From Actinomycetospora sp. NBRC 106375 (GTDB lineage Bacteria > Actinomycetota > Actinomycetes > Mycobacteriales > Pseudonocardiaceae): a stretch of 64,000 nt of DNA. Of the stretch, positions 42,946-51,969 are shown one piece after another (positions within the stretch are counted from its first letter, which is position 1; each line of letters opens with the position of its first letter). The notes beneath the pieces are model-generated. The model did not search any database. It saw only the letters and a program-made list of their open reading frames with translations, and was not told the DNA's origin. The translations under genes and the position numbers were made by a program. The stretch is taken from NCBI RefSeq assembly GCF_030269665.1, contig NZ_BSTS01000013.1, forward strand, positions 122,839 through 186,838. Direction: 5' to 3'.

Positions 42946-44591
42946 GGCGCACCCCGGCGGCCGCGGGCGAGCACCGTCGCCACCCGGGCGGTGCCCGCGA
43001 AGCAGCCGACGGCCACGGCGGACGCGACGGTCACCGCGGCGATCGCGGCGAACCCGCCCGGGGGCGCGGTCGCGAGCACCTCCCGGCCGCCCCACAGCGC
43101 GGGCGCCATCGCCGCCGTCGCCACCAGGACCACGCCGATCGCGCGCCCGTCGACCAGCGGCTCGGGGCGGATCTCGCGCCGGAGCCGGGTCAGGACGACC
43201 ACGGACGCGACGACGTCGCGGGCCACCACGGCGCCGCAGAGCAGCGCCAGGCGGACCACGGCGTCCGAGGTCAGCAACGAGGCGCCCGCGACGACAACGA
43301 CGGCGACGAACCCGAGGTCGCTCGCCCGCCCGGCCGTCGCGGTGTCGAGCCGCGCGAACAGGGCCTGGCGGGCGATCTCGTAGGTCGAGCCGAACAGCTG
43401 CGAGATCCCGATGACGACGATGCAGACCGCCAGGGCCGTCACGATCGCGGCCGAGCGCAGCTCGCCCACCGCGAGGATCGCGGCCAGGGTCGCCGCGAAG
43501 GTCACCATGAGCGCGGCGGCCGGCACGCTGACCAGCGACGAGTAGGTCAGGCCGCGGCGCCACCCGGCGGCGAAGTCCGCGTCCCGGCGCGCCTGCGACG
43601 CCGCGGACAGCGAGGGGAGCACGGCCGCGGTCACGGCCCGCGCGCCGAGCGCCGTCGGCACGGCGCCCAGGCTGTAGGCGAGCCAGAACACCGAGACCCC
43701 GCCAGGCACGGTGCCGGCCACGGCGATCAGCCCGAACACGCCCGCCGCCGGCAGCGCGGCCACCCGCACCGAGCGCCGCAGGCGCACCGCGACCGCCATG
43801 ACCTCGGGGTCGTCCCGCCATCCCCGGCGCGGGCGGACCGGTGCCCCGGCCGCGCGGGCGCCGGCGACCTGGATCGCGGCGTGGATCGCGACGGCCAGCG
43901 TGCTCCCGCCGCCGAGCAGCAGCACGACCGCCGGCGACGCGGTGTCGATCTCCACCCCGGCCCCGTGGACCAGCACCACGGCGCCCACGACCGCCATCAG
44001 CACGACGTTCTCGATCGCCGGTGCGGCGGCCGGCAGGGCGAACCGTCGCCGCGACTGCTGGGCGGCCGCCCCGAGGTAGGCCAGCGCGTAGAGCACGACC
44101 TGCGGCGCCACGAGGACGATGAGCACCACCGTGACCAGCCAGGCCCGGCCCCGCTCGCCCGAGAGGTCGACGCCCGCGGTCAGCACCCAGGCGGCCACCG
44201 GCGCCACGAGCACCAGCAGGCCCGCCACGGCCGCCGACACCACCGTCAGCAGCCCGGCGACACCGCCGAGGAGATCGGGCGACCGTGGTCCCCCGGCGTC
44301 GCCCGGCGCCCGCGCGCGCACCGCCGCGGGCACGACGACCAGCGCGAGCACGGGGCCGGCGACGACCTCGTAGGTGAGGTTCGGCACCTGGTTCGCCGAC
44401 TGGAACAGGTTGGCGAAGTACGTCGGCCCGAGCGCGGCCCCGATCACGACCACCCGCAGCAGCCCGGTGACGCGGCTGACGACCGTCCAGCCGGCCGTGG
44501 TGAGCGAGCCCCGGGCCGTGCCCCCGTCGTCGCCGCCGTCCCCTCTCCGGTGCGGGGTCCCGTCCCGCGCCCGGGCGGGCCGCACGGTCAC
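42939..44591 (-). CDS. MurJ/MviN-like lipid-linked oligosaccharide flippase
   Basis: It has 550 residues with about 13-14 hydrophobic segments. The N-terminal TAGWTVVSRVTGLLRVVVIG, with GPTYFANLFQSANQVPNLTY, is the MurJ signature; AVTAAVLPSLSAASQARRDA is the second conserved block. Within a polysaccharide operon it more probably flips an undecaprenyl-linked repeat unit (Wzx role) than lipid II. GTG at 44591, overlapping the Wzz-like stop. Confidence 0.85.
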   Translation of the reverse strand: MTVRPARARDGTPHRRGDGGDDGGTARGSLTTAGWTVVSRVTGLLRVVVIGAALGPTYFANLFQSANQVPNLTYEVVAGPVLALVVVPAAVRARAPGDAGGPRSPDLLGGVAGLLTVVSAAVAGLLVLVAPVAAWVLTAGVDLSGERGRAWLVTVVLIVLVAPQVVLYALAYLGAAAQQSRRRFALPAAAPAIENVVLMAVVGAVVLVHGAGVEIDTASPAVVLLLGGGSTLAVAIHAAIQVAGARAAGAPVRPRRGWRDDPEVMAVAVRLRRSVRVAALPAAGVFGLIAVAGTVPGGVSVFWLAYSLGAVPTALGARAVTAAVLPSLSAASQARRDADFAAGWRRGLTYSSLVSVPAAALMVTFAATLAAILAVGELRSAAIVTALAVCIVVIGISQLFGSTYEIARQALFARLDTATAGRASDLGFVAVVVVAGASLLTSDAVVRLALLCGAVVARDVVASVVVLTRLRREIRPEPLVDGRAIGVVLVATAAMAPALWGGREVLATAPPGGFAAIAAVTVASAVAVGCFAGTARVATVLARGRRGAPC

Positions 44592-45700
44592 CGCGACCGG
44601 GCAGCGCGGTGCCGGCGGCGGGCCAGCACCGCGACCGTCACGATGGCGACGATCAGGCCGGCGACGGCACCGGTGGCCGCCCCGAACCACGGCCGCGGGC
44701 TGACCTGCCCCACCGGGAAGGCGGGGACCACGAGCCGGGCCGTCGGCTGCGCGATCTGCACGAGGTTGACCTGGTCGAGCTGCTGGGCGAGCTGGCTCTG
44801 GCGCAGCGACACCGCGGGCAGCTGCGCCAGCGACGCGGGCGTGTTCGCCGTCTGCAGGGCGTTGATCTGGCCCGCGACGACGTTCAGCTGGTCCTGGAGG
44901 AACCGGGCCTGGTCGGCCACGGGCTGAGACGCCGCGCTGACCTGCAGGTACTGCGTGCTCACCGCGGCCGCGATCCGGACGGCGAGGTCCTGGGACGGGT
45001 CGCGGACGTCGACCGTGAGGAGCTCGCTGCCGTCGGCCAGCGTCACGGTCATCTTCCGTTGCAGGTCCTCTGCGCTCAGGCCGAACTGTCCGGCCACGGG
45101 CGCGGTCACGGCGTTGCTCGACATGAGCAGCTGCTGGGTGGTCAGGTTGCGGTCCTCGCGCAGGAAGCCCGTCGGCTGGTCCTGCGAGATCACGTAGAGC
45201 ACCGTCGCGCGCCCGACGTACTGCGCGGGCCACAGGAACGAGGCCCCGAACCCGACCAGGGCACCGAGCACGACGATCACCAGGCCGATCACGCCCAGCC
45301 GGCGGACGTCGCTGCCGTGCAGCACCCCGTCCGGGGCGTCGGTGGCGCGGCGCGCGGACGCGCCGTCCCGGCTGCCGACGCCGTCGGTGCCGCCGGATCC
45401 GGCGCCGGTGCCGGCGGGTCCCGGCGGGGAGCCCGTGAGCAGCGACCCGCCGCCCTCGGCCGCGCCGCCGGGCTCCTCGGCCCGCTCGGGCTGGTCGGTC
45501 CGGTCGGACATCTCGGTCGTCGCGGCGTCGTCGTCGAGCGGATGGGACCGGTCGCCCGTGCCGGACTCGGTCGACGTCCGCGCGCTCGGCACGGAGGGTT
45601 TGCCCGCCGGGCCCGGGTCCGGGCGCCAGGCCGGGGCCGCGAAGCGGCGCACCGACACCGTCGGCCTGCTCGAGCCCTCCTTCGGGTCCTCGGAGGTCAT
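44588..45700 (-). CDS. Wzz/chain-length-determinant-like membrane protein
   Basis: It has 370 residues from an ATG at 45700 (ATGA). An unusually long, Pro/Ser/Gly-rich cytoplasmic N-terminus (about 130 residues) precedes membrane helix 1 (LGVIGLVIVVLGALVGFGAS). The external part has YVGRATVLYVISQDQPTGF and a coiled coil (LQDQLNVVAGQINALQ). Helix 2 (AATGAVAGLIVAIVTVAVLA) is near the C-terminus. It sets polymer length. No tyrosine-kinase domain is present on the chain or nearby. Confidence 0.82.
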   Translation of the reverse strand: MTSEDPKEGSSRPTVSVRRFAAPAWRPDPGPAGKPSVPSARTSTESGTGDRSHPLDDDAATTEMSDRTDQPERAEEPGGAAEGGGSLLTGSPPGPAGTGAGSGGTDGVGSRDGASARRATDAPDGVLHGSDVRRLGVIGLVIVVLGALVGFGASFLWPAQYVGRATVLYVISQDQPTGFLREDRNLTTQQLLMSSNAVTAPVAGQFGLSAEDLQRKMTVTLADGSELLTVDVRDPSQDLAVRIAAAVSTQYLQVSAASQPVADQARFLQDQLNVVAGQINALQTANTPASLAQLPAVSLRQSQLAQQLDQVNLVQIAQPTARLVVPAFPVGQVSPRPWFGAATGAVAGLIVAIVTVAVLARRRHRAARSR

Positions 45701-46836
45701 GACACGCTCCTCACCACATCGCACACGCGCTCGACACGGTCCTCGCCGAGGGTCGGCGAGCAGGGCAACGACAGGATCCGGCCGGCTGCCTCCTCGGCCA
45801 CGGGCAGCCGCGGGGGCGCGCCGGTGGACCCGGCGAACGCCGGCTGGAGATGGCAGGGGACGCGGTAGTGCACGCCCCACCCGATACCGGCCGCGGTCAG
45901 CGCGGCGATCAGGGCGGGCCGGTCCGGGATCCGGACGACGGCGAGGTGCACGACCGGTTCGACCCGCGGGTCGACGTCGACCGGCCGGCACGACGCGGGC
46001 AGACGCTCCCGGTAGTGCGCCAGGACGTGGCGCCGGGCGGCGTTCTCGGCGTCGAGCGAGCCCAGGCGCACCGAGAGCAGCGCGGCCTGGAGCGTGTCGA
46101 GGCGGCTGTTGCGCCCGACCCGGTCGTGGTGGTCGCGGTCGCCGCGGCGCCGGCCGTGGTCGGCGAGGCCACGGACCCGCTCGGCGAGGTCGCCGTCGTC
46201 GGTGACGACCGCGCCGCCGTCGCCGAGGGCTCCGAGGTTCTTGCCCGGGTAGAAGCTGAACGCCGCCGCCCGCCCGAGGCTCCCGGCGCGGCGCCCGTCG
46301 TAGCGGGCGCCGTGCGCCTGGGCGGCGTCCTCGACGAGGGCCAGCCCGTGCCGGGCGGCGAGCGCGGCGAGCGGCTCCATCGGGGCCACGGCACCGAAGA
46401 GGTGCACCGCGATGATCGCGGCGGTCGACGGCCCGATCGCGGCCGCGGCCGCGTCGGGGTCGAGGAGCAGCGTGTCCGGGTCGACGTCGACGAACCGGGG
46501 CGTCGCCCCCGCTGCGCAGACGCCCTCGGCGGTGGCGACGAACGTGTTGGCCGGGACGACCACCTCGTCGCCGGGGCCGATCCCGAGGCCGCGCACGATC
46601 AGCTCGAGCGCATCGGTGCCGTTGCCGACGCCGACGGCGTGGCGTGCGCCGCAGTAGGCCGCGAACTCGGCCTCGAACCGGGCGACCTCCGGCCCGCCGA
46701 CGTACTGGCCGTGCGCCAGCACCGCGCCCCAGGCGTCGTCGAGGGAGGGGCGCGTGCGGGCGTGGACGGCCCGCAGGTCGAGGAAGGGCACCGGCATGTC
46801 GTCCGTGGGACCCGCCGCGCGGTCGATCAGCGTCAC
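45697..46836 (-). CDS. DegT/DnrJ/EryC1/StrS-type sugar aminotransferase
   Basis: It has 379 residues from a GTG at 46836 (GTGA). A later ATG at 46797, giving MPVPFLDL, is the commoner family start and may be the true one. Key blocks: GVGNGTDALELIVRGLGIGP, DEVVVPANTFVATAEGVCAA, LVEDAAQAHGARY (Asp for the pyridine N) and FSFYPGKNLGALGDGGAVVT (PLP lysine). It puts an amino group on a nucleotide keto-sugar. With the upstream dehydrogenase it forms a WlbA/WlbE-like pair that would make a 3-amino sugar nucleotide. Confidence 0.9.
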   Translation of the reverse strand: MTLIDRAAGPTDDMPVPFLDLRAVHARTRPSLDDAWGAVLAHGQYVGGPEVARFEAEFAAYCGARHAVGVGNGTDALELIVRGLGIGPGDEVVVPANTFVATAEGVCAAGATPRFVDVDPDTLLLDPDAAAAAIGPSTAAIIAVHLFGAVAPMEPLAALAARHGLALVEDAAQAHGARYDGRRAGSLGRAAAFSFYPGKNLGALGDGGAVVTDDGDLAERVRGLADHGRRRGDRDHHDRVGRNSRLDTLQAALLSVRLGSLDAENAARRHVLAHYRERLPASCRPVDVDPRVEPVVHLAVVRIPDRPALIAALTAAGIGWGVHYRVPCHLQPAFAGSTGAPPRLPVAEEAAGRILSLPCSPTLGEDRVERVCDVVRSVS

Positions 46837-47852
46837 GACGCGGTCCGCATCGGTCGGTGCACCGGGACGGTCGGCTCCACGGCGGCCTCGTCGGTGGCGG
46901 CGAGCACCCGCACCACGTCGAGACCGCGTTCGCCCGGGGTGTCCGGACGGCGGCCGGTCCGCAGGCACTCCACGAAGTGGCTGTCCTGCACCGTGAGCGG
47001 TTCGCAGAACTGCACGTAGGGCGAGACGATGTCGCCCGTGCGATAGGAGACCGGCATCGCGTGGAGGTCGTCGGATTCGAGGACGTCGACACCGATGTCG
47101 TAGACCCGGATGCGCTCGTTGTCCGAGAGGTCGTTGTAGACCGCCATCTTGCGTTCTCCCACGACGGTCACCCGGCGCACCTTGCGGGGGTCCAGCCAGC
47201 TCACGTGGGTGTAGGCGTGGACGTCGCTGTTCTCGAAGGTCATCTGCAGGTAGGCGACGTCCGAATAGCGGCGTCCGACGCAGCCTTGGGCCCAGACCGC
47301 GGTGCGGGCCGGAATCTCGTCGAGCAGATACGAAATGATCGAGATGTCGTGCGGTGCCAGATCCCAGATGACGTTGCAGTCGCTCTGGTACCGGCCCAGA
47401 TCGAGGCGGGCGGTGTCGACGTAGAGGATGCGCCCGAGCTCGCCGGAATCGACGATCTCCTTGAGCTTCCAGACCGCCGCGTTGTACTCGAAGGTGTGGC
47501 CGGCCATGAGGCACACGCCGTTCTGGGCCGCGCGCTCGACCATCAGCTCGGCGTCCGCGACCGTGGTGGCGAGCGGCTTCTCGACCAGGACGCCCACGCC
47601 GGCCTCGATCGCCCGCAGCGAGAGCGCACTGTGCGCACCCGGCGGCGCCGCGACCACGACCGCGTCGAGCTCGGGTAACGCCGCCCCGAGCTCCTGCTCG
47701 ACCCGGACAGCCGGGTGCACGCGGCGGGCCTCGACCAGACGGTCCGGATTCGCGTCGATCACGCTCACGACGACGCCGGGCAGGCTGCTCAGCACGCGGA
47801 CGTGCTTCGAGCCCCAATAGCCGTAACCCACTACTCCGATACGCTCAACCAT
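46833..47852 (-). CDS. Gfo/Idh/MocA-family sugar dehydrogenase (WlbA-like)
   Basis: It has 339 residues; GGGGGGA precedes the ATG at 47852. RIGVVGYGYWGSKHVRVLSS is the NAD site, AGVGVLVEKPLATTVADAEL holds the EKP motif, and VIWDLAPHDISIISYLL holds the catalytic His block. YWGSKHVR with WDLAPHDI is typical of UDP-GlcNAc(A) 3-dehydrogenases. It oxidises the sugar for the DegT aminotransferase encoded next. First gene of the minus-strand polysaccharide operon that runs to 39734. Confidence 0.88.
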   Translation of the reverse strand: MVERIGVVGYGYWGSKHVRVLSSLPGVVVSVIDANPDRLVEARRVHPAVRVEQELGAALPELDAVVVAAPPGAHSALSLRAIEAGVGVLVEKPLATTVADAELMVERAAQNGVCLMAGHTFEYNAAVWKLKEIVDSGELGRILYVDTARLDLGRYQSDCNVIWDLAPHDISIISYLLDEIPARTAVWAQGCVGRRYSDVAYLQMTFENSDVHAYTHVSWLDPRKVRRVTVVGERKMAVYNDLSDNERIRVYDIGVDVLESDDLHAMPVSYRTGDIVSPYVQFCEPLTVQDSHFVECLRTGRRPDTPGERGLDVVRVLAATDEAAVEPTVPVHRPMRTAS

Positions 47853-48272
47853 TCATTCCCCCCATCTGTCGCTACCCGCGGATCGCCCTTCTCGGAACGG
47901 TATTGCGCAACCGTTCCGGGCGCTCCGTCTGCGCTGCTCGTTTCCACCTCCTCCCGGCCGGCGATCTCCGTCGCGAAAGGTGACCATGAATAGATGGTGC
48001 TGCCCCGTGACCAGAGACGCATCTCGTGCATGTCCGGTTGGTCACCGGTCGACGACATTCACGTCTAATTCCGGTCACAACGAGATCAGCATTCCCGATC
48101 AGCGGCCGGCCGGCCACAGATCAGCATGCCAGCGCGCCGCGTGCGAGCGAAAGACATCAATTCCGGGGCCTGTGCGCGGATCTCCCGGCGGTGGATCGCG
48201 ATTCGTTCGTGGTCGTTCTGAGAACAGGGCTGACGTTTCTCGTCCGTTCCCGTCGCGTCAGGGAAGGGCGGA
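47853..48272. other. 420-bp non-coding region
   Basis: It is less G+C-rich than the flanking genes and has no supported gene. It contains the inverted repeat at 47893-47918 and must hold the promoter of the polysaccharide operon. The 3' end of the acyl-CoA synthetase gene lies to the right (stop at 48273), so a terminator for that operon may also be here, but none is obvious. Confidence 0.45.
47893..47918. promoter_or_regulatory. Inverted repeat upstream of the polysaccharide operon
   Basis: Perfect 9-base arms CGGAACGGT (47893-47901) and ACCGTTCCG (47910-47918) surround ATTGCGCA, 41 bp before the ATG at 47852. It could be a repressor operator or a leader hairpin. The arms are exact and the surrounding DNA is less G+C-rich. 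Confidence 0.5.
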
Positions 48273-50264
48273 TCAGGTGACTTTCCAGTCGACGGCGACG
48301 GCCGCGGACGGGGTCGCGAGGACCGGGTTGAGGTCGATCCCGGTGACGTCGTCGGCCGCGACGAGGGCGTCGCCGGCGCCGACAACGACGTCCGCGAGCG
48401 CGTCGAGATCGACGGGCTCGGCCCCGCGCGCGCCGGTGAGCAGCGCCGATCCCCGGAGCCGGCCCAGGAGCGCGCGGGCGTCGGCGCGGTCGAGGGGGGC
48501 GAGGGCGAAGGCGACGTCGGCGAGGACCTCGATCCAGATCCCGCCCAGCCCCACCATCACGACCGGCCCGAACACCGGGTCGCGCAGCGCGCCGACCGCG
48601 ACCTCGACGCCGGCGAGCAGCGGCTGCACGAGCACCGGGCCGTGGGGGAGGAGCTCGACGGCCGCCGCGCGCACCTCCTCGGCGGTCCCGAGCCCGACAC
48701 GGACGCCGCCCAGCTCGGTGCGGTGCGCGGCCTCGGCGATCTTCACGACCGCGGGGAAGGACGTCGCCGCCGCGACCGCCGCGTCCGGCGTGGCGCAGGT
48801 GGTCGACGACGCCGTGGGCACCCCGAAGCGCGCCAGGAACGTCGCGGCCGCGGCGGGGTCCAGCGGCGGGGGCGCGGCGGCGGGCTCGACCGCGCGCACG
48901 GCGGGCAGCGGCCGCTCGCGCGAGCGCGCCCACCGCTGCGCGTGCCCGAGCGCCCGCGCGGTGCGGGCGGGCCAGTCGAAGCAGGGGACGCCGCTCTCCT
49001 GCAACAGGTCGGCGTTGGGGCGGGCGTCGCGCGGGGCGACCCAGCACACGGCGACCGGCACGTCGACGCCGTCGGCGCGCAGCCCCGCCACCGCGTCCCG
49101 CAGGCCCTCGGCCGTCGCCGCGTCCATCGCCGCGCGCTGCAGCAGCACGGGCACCACGACGTCGACCTCGCCGCTGCGGGCGAGGAGGTCGGTGATCGCC
49201 GGGTAGAGCTCGGCGAACCGCGACCACACCGGCGTGACGTCGACCGGGTTCACGGGGCTCGCGAAGGCGGGCAGCATCGCGCGGATCGTCTCCTGCAGCG
49301 GCGCCGACAGCGCCGGGACGACGAGCCCTTCGTCGGCGAGCAGGTCGCACAGCTCGACGCCCACGCCGCCCGAGTTCGTGATCACCGCGACACGGTCGCC
49401 GGCGGGCCGGGGCTGCCCGTCGAGCGCGCGGGCGACGTCGAGCAGCTCCTGGCCCGACGACACCTCGACGACGCCCGCCTGGGCGAAGACGCCGCGCCAG
49501 ACGTTCTCCGACGAGGCCAGCGCCGCCGTGTGCGACGCGGCCGCGCGGGCGCCCGCGGCCGAGCGGCCGGTCTTGGCGACGATCACCGGCTTCTCGCGGC
49601 CCGTGCGGCGGGCCGTCGCGACGAACGCGCGCCCGTCGGCCAGGGACTCGAGCAGGAAGCACAGCGTGCGGGTCGCCGGGTCGGCGGACAGCTCGCCGAG
49701 CAGCTCGGCGATGGTGACGTCGCAGGTGTTGCCCGGCGCGAGGATCTTCGCGAAGCGGGTGCGCTCGTCGACGGCCAGGGTCCGGATCGCCATCCCGTAC
49801 GCCCCGGACTGACTGACCAGCGAGATCCCGCCGCCCCCGCTCGGCAGGCCGGTGGCCATCGACGCGTTGAGCGGCAGGTCGCAGTTCTGGATGCCGAAGC
49901 AGTTCGGGCCGACGACGCGCACGGGGCCGGCCTGCGCGACGAGCCGGGCCTGCAGGTCGGCGCCGTCGGGCCCGACCTCGGCGAACCCGCCGGAGAGCAC
50001 GACCATCGCCGCGACGCCCTTCGCCGCCGCGTCCGCCGCGACGTCGGGCACCGCCGGCGCGGGCACCGAGACCACCGCGAGGTCGATCTCCCCGTCGACG
50101 TCGCGCAGCGACTCCCCGCCGCGCACCGGGACGACCTCGCCGGGGAAGTCGGCGAGGTTCGTCGCCAGCACGTGGCCGAGCGACCCGGCGCGGTCGGAGT
50201 ACCCGACGACGGCGACGCGGCGGGGGCTGAACAGCGCCTCCAGCAGCATCGGTGGCAGCCTCAC
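48273..50264 (-). CDS. ADP-forming acyl-CoA synthetase (single-chain, acetate-CoA ligase type)
   Basis: It has 663 residues from a GTG at 50264. Order: CoA-binding Rossmann domain (SPRRVAVVGYSDRAGSLGHV), succinyl-CoA-ligase-like domains (VRVVGPNCFGIQN; ISLVSQSGAYGMAIRTLAVD), the phospho-His block AAASHTAALASSENVWRGVF, and an ATP-grasp domain (PAVVKIAEAAHRTELGGVRV; GPVVMVGLGGIWIEVLADVA). It interconverts acid + CoA + ATP with acyl-CoA + ADP + Pi. As last gene of the operon with CoA-transferase, SDRs and the flavoprotein, it probably activates a carboxylic product of the CoM pathway. Confidence 0.88.
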   Translation of the reverse strand: MRLPPMLLEALFSPRRVAVVGYSDRAGSLGHVLATNLADFPGEVVPVRGGESLRDVDGEIDLAVVSVPAPAVPDVAADAAAKGVAAMVVLSGGFAEVGPDGADLQARLVAQAGPVRVVGPNCFGIQNCDLPLNASMATGLPSGGGGISLVSQSGAYGMAIRTLAVDERTRFAKILAPGNTCDVTIAELLGELSADPATRTLCFLLESLADGRAFVATARRTGREKPVIVAKTGRSAAGARAAASHTAALASSENVWRGVFAQAGVVEVSSGQELLDVARALDGQPRPAGDRVAVITNSGGVGVELCDLLADEGLVVPALSAPLQETIRAMLPAFASPVNPVDVTPVWSRFAELYPAITDLLARSGEVDVVVPVLLQRAAMDAATAEGLRDAVAGLRADGVDVPVAVCWVAPRDARPNADLLQESGVPCFDWPARTARALGHAQRWARSRERPLPAVRAVEPAAAPPPLDPAAAATFLARFGVPTASSTTCATPDAAVAAATSFPAVVKIAEAAHRTELGGVRVGLGTAEEVRAAAVELLPHGPVLVQPLLAGVEVAVGALRDPVFGPVVMVGLGGIWIEVLADVAFALAPLDRADARALLGRLRGSALLTGARGAEPVDLDALADVVVGAGDALVAADDVTGIDLNPVLATPSAAVAVDWKVT

Positions 50265-51070
50265 GGGAACGCCCGGGCGAGCTCGGCGTCGGCGAACTCC
50301 GAGCGCCGCACCCCGAGCGGGTCGACCGCGCGCAGGGCCGCGAGCTCGGCCTCGGTCGGCGGGGCGAGCAGGGCGAGCTCGCCGAGGTCCCGGCGGACGT
50401 CGAAGCCCGTGGCGCCCTCGACGTCGGCGAGGTCGACGTCGGGCCACAGCCCGCGCAGCACCGCGTGCCCCTCGTCGTCGTAGGTGAACGCGCCCAGCTC
50501 GGTGACCAGCCACTGCGGGCCGCCGCCGGTGTAGCCCAGCTCGGCGCGCGTGCCCTCGCGCGTCCGGTGGCCGATGTCGGTGAGGAAGTCGAGGTCGGCG
50601 ACGAGCGTGCGCCCGGAGCGGTGCCGCGTCGTCCAGACCGTCAGCGTCCCGATGCTCGCCGAGATGTTGCCGCCGCCGCCCCCGCCGCCGAGCTTGATCT
50701 TCGGGTGCGGCCACGGGCCGATGCCGGTGACGTTCGTGCTGCCGTAGGCGTCGATCTGCCCGCCGGACAGGAACATCCGGTCGACCGCGCCCCGGCACGC
50801 CGCGTCGAAGAACTCCTCGAACCGCATCCGGTAGACCGCGTCGCGGTGCAGCGCGAGGTCGTTGCTCGTCGGCGGGACGAACACGGGCACCGGGTCCACG
50901 GCGTACGTCGCCCCCTCGACGAGCAGGGAGTCCGGGGCGTGGGTGCGCTTCGCGACGTGCATGGCGACCTGCGCGCACGGGCTCGCGAAGCCGTGGAAGA
51001 CCACCTCGCGGTCCGCGATCGTGCGGGCCAGGGCGACCACGAACCACTCGTCGAACGTCCACGGGGTCAC
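50261..51070 (-). CDS. CoA-transferase family I, beta-type subunit
   Basis: It has 269 residues from a GTG at 51070 (GTGA). CoA-transferase folds are seen in REVVFHGFASPCAQVAMHVA, DRMFLSGGQIDAYGSTNVTG, HPKIKLGGGGGGGNISASIG and LGYTGGGPQWLVTELGAFTY. Length and blocks are like the GctB/IpdB group. The poly-glycine run (eight consecutive Gly codons) is a local oddity. It forms a heterodimer with the next protein. Relatives in steroid degradation (IpdAB) act as hydrolases rather than transferases, so the reaction is not certain. Confidence 0.85.
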   Translation of the reverse strand: MTPWTFDEWFVVALARTIADREVVFHGFASPCAQVAMHVAKRTHAPDSLLVEGATYAVDPVPVFVPPTSNDLALHRDAVYRMRFEEFFDAACRGAVDRMFLSGGQIDAYGSTNVTGIGPWPHPKIKLGGGGGGGNISASIGTLTVWTTRHRSGRTLVADLDFLTDIGHRTREGTRAELGYTGGGPQWLVTELGAFTYDDEGHAVLRGLWPDVDLADVEGATGFDVRRDLGELALLAPPTEAELAALRAVDPLGVRRSEFADAELARAFP

Positions 51071-51969
51071 CGGAAGAGCTCCCGCCAGTCCGCCTCCGAC
51101 TCCGACCAGGACGCGAGCCGCACCGGGTCGACCTCGTCGCGGTACGCCTCCTCGCCGACGTGGACGTAGAGGTCGAGGTACTTCTCGATCTCGTCGGCCG
51201 CCGCGAGCGCGAGGTACTCGGCGAGGTGCGCGCGGTCGTACGCGTAGCCCGGGTAGCAGGACGACGGGTGCGCGCCGTAGGGCACCTCGGCGACGGCCGC
51301 GACGACGTGGCCGGGCACCGTCACCCCGGCCGCGGCGACCTCCGCGGTCGGCGCGAGCCGGTCGACGGTGGCGACGACCTGCGCCGACGCGTGGGCGAAG
51401 CGCTCGTCGAGCACGTAGGGCTGGTCGAGGTGCAGGTTGCCCGCCGCGTCGCCCAGCGGGGCGTGGACCAGCGCGACGTCGGGACGCAGCGGGGGCACGA
51501 CGACGAGCACCTCGCCGGTGAACGGGCAGGTCGCCCGCGCGTACTCGGGGTGCAGGCCCTCGATGTCGGTGCCCTTGATCCCGCGCACCGGCATGAACGG
51601 CACGCCGGCCTCGGCGGCGCGCAGCTGCGCGAGGACCGTCGCGCAGCAGCTCTCCCGGACCGTGATCGCGCCGGACGCCGCCGCCCGCCGGTACGCGGGC
51701 GCGAGGCCGAGGTCCTGCTCGAACCCGACGTAGCTCTCCTCGCACACCGCGACCGCGCCGGCCGCCACGAGCAGGTCGACGTCGATGCTGTGCGCCGACC
51801 CGACGACGTGCAGGCCGCGCCGGTCCTGGCGCAGCAGCTCGCGCACGAGCGCCATCGGCAGCCGCGCGCAGAGCCCGCCGCCGAGCGCGACCATCGCCCC
51901 GTCGCGCACCAGCCCCGCGGCGTCGGCGAGCGAGGCGCGCTTGTCGCCGCCGAGGTGGAAGGTGGTCAT
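51067..51969 (-). CDS. CoA-transferase family I, alpha-type subunit
   Basis: It has 300 residues from an ATG at 51969 (ATGA). Blocks: DKRASLADAAGLVRDGAMVA, LGGGLCARLPMALVRELLRQ, VGFEQDLGLAPAYRRAAASG, RGIKGTDIEGLH and ERFAHASAQVVATVDRL. These are of the GctA/IpdA type. It moves CoA between a donor thioester and a carboxylic acid together with the beta subunit. I recall CoA-transferase genes near etnE in ethene and vinyl chloride degraders, which fits this context. Confidence 0.85.
   Translation of the reverse strand: MTTFHLGGDKRASLADAAGLVRDGAMVALGGGLCARLPMALVRELLRQDRRGLHVVGSAHSIDVDLLVAAGAVAVCEESYVGFEQDLGLAPAYRRAAASGAITVRESCCATVLAQLRAAEAGVPFMPVRGIKGTDIEGLHPEYARATCPFTGEVLVVVPPLRPDVALVHAPLGDAAGNLHLDQPYVLDERFAHASAQVVATVDRLAPTAEVAAAGVTVPGHVVAAVAEVPYGAHPSSCYPGYAYDRAHLAEYLALAAADEIEKYLDLYVHVGEEAYRDEVDPVRLASWSESEADWRELFR

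Noticed and set aside
40849..43383. Very long open frame on the plus strand opposite the polymerase-transferase gene
   Set aside because: Arg/His/Gln-rich, low-complexity product with no domain; a mirror frame caused by high G+C at third positions.
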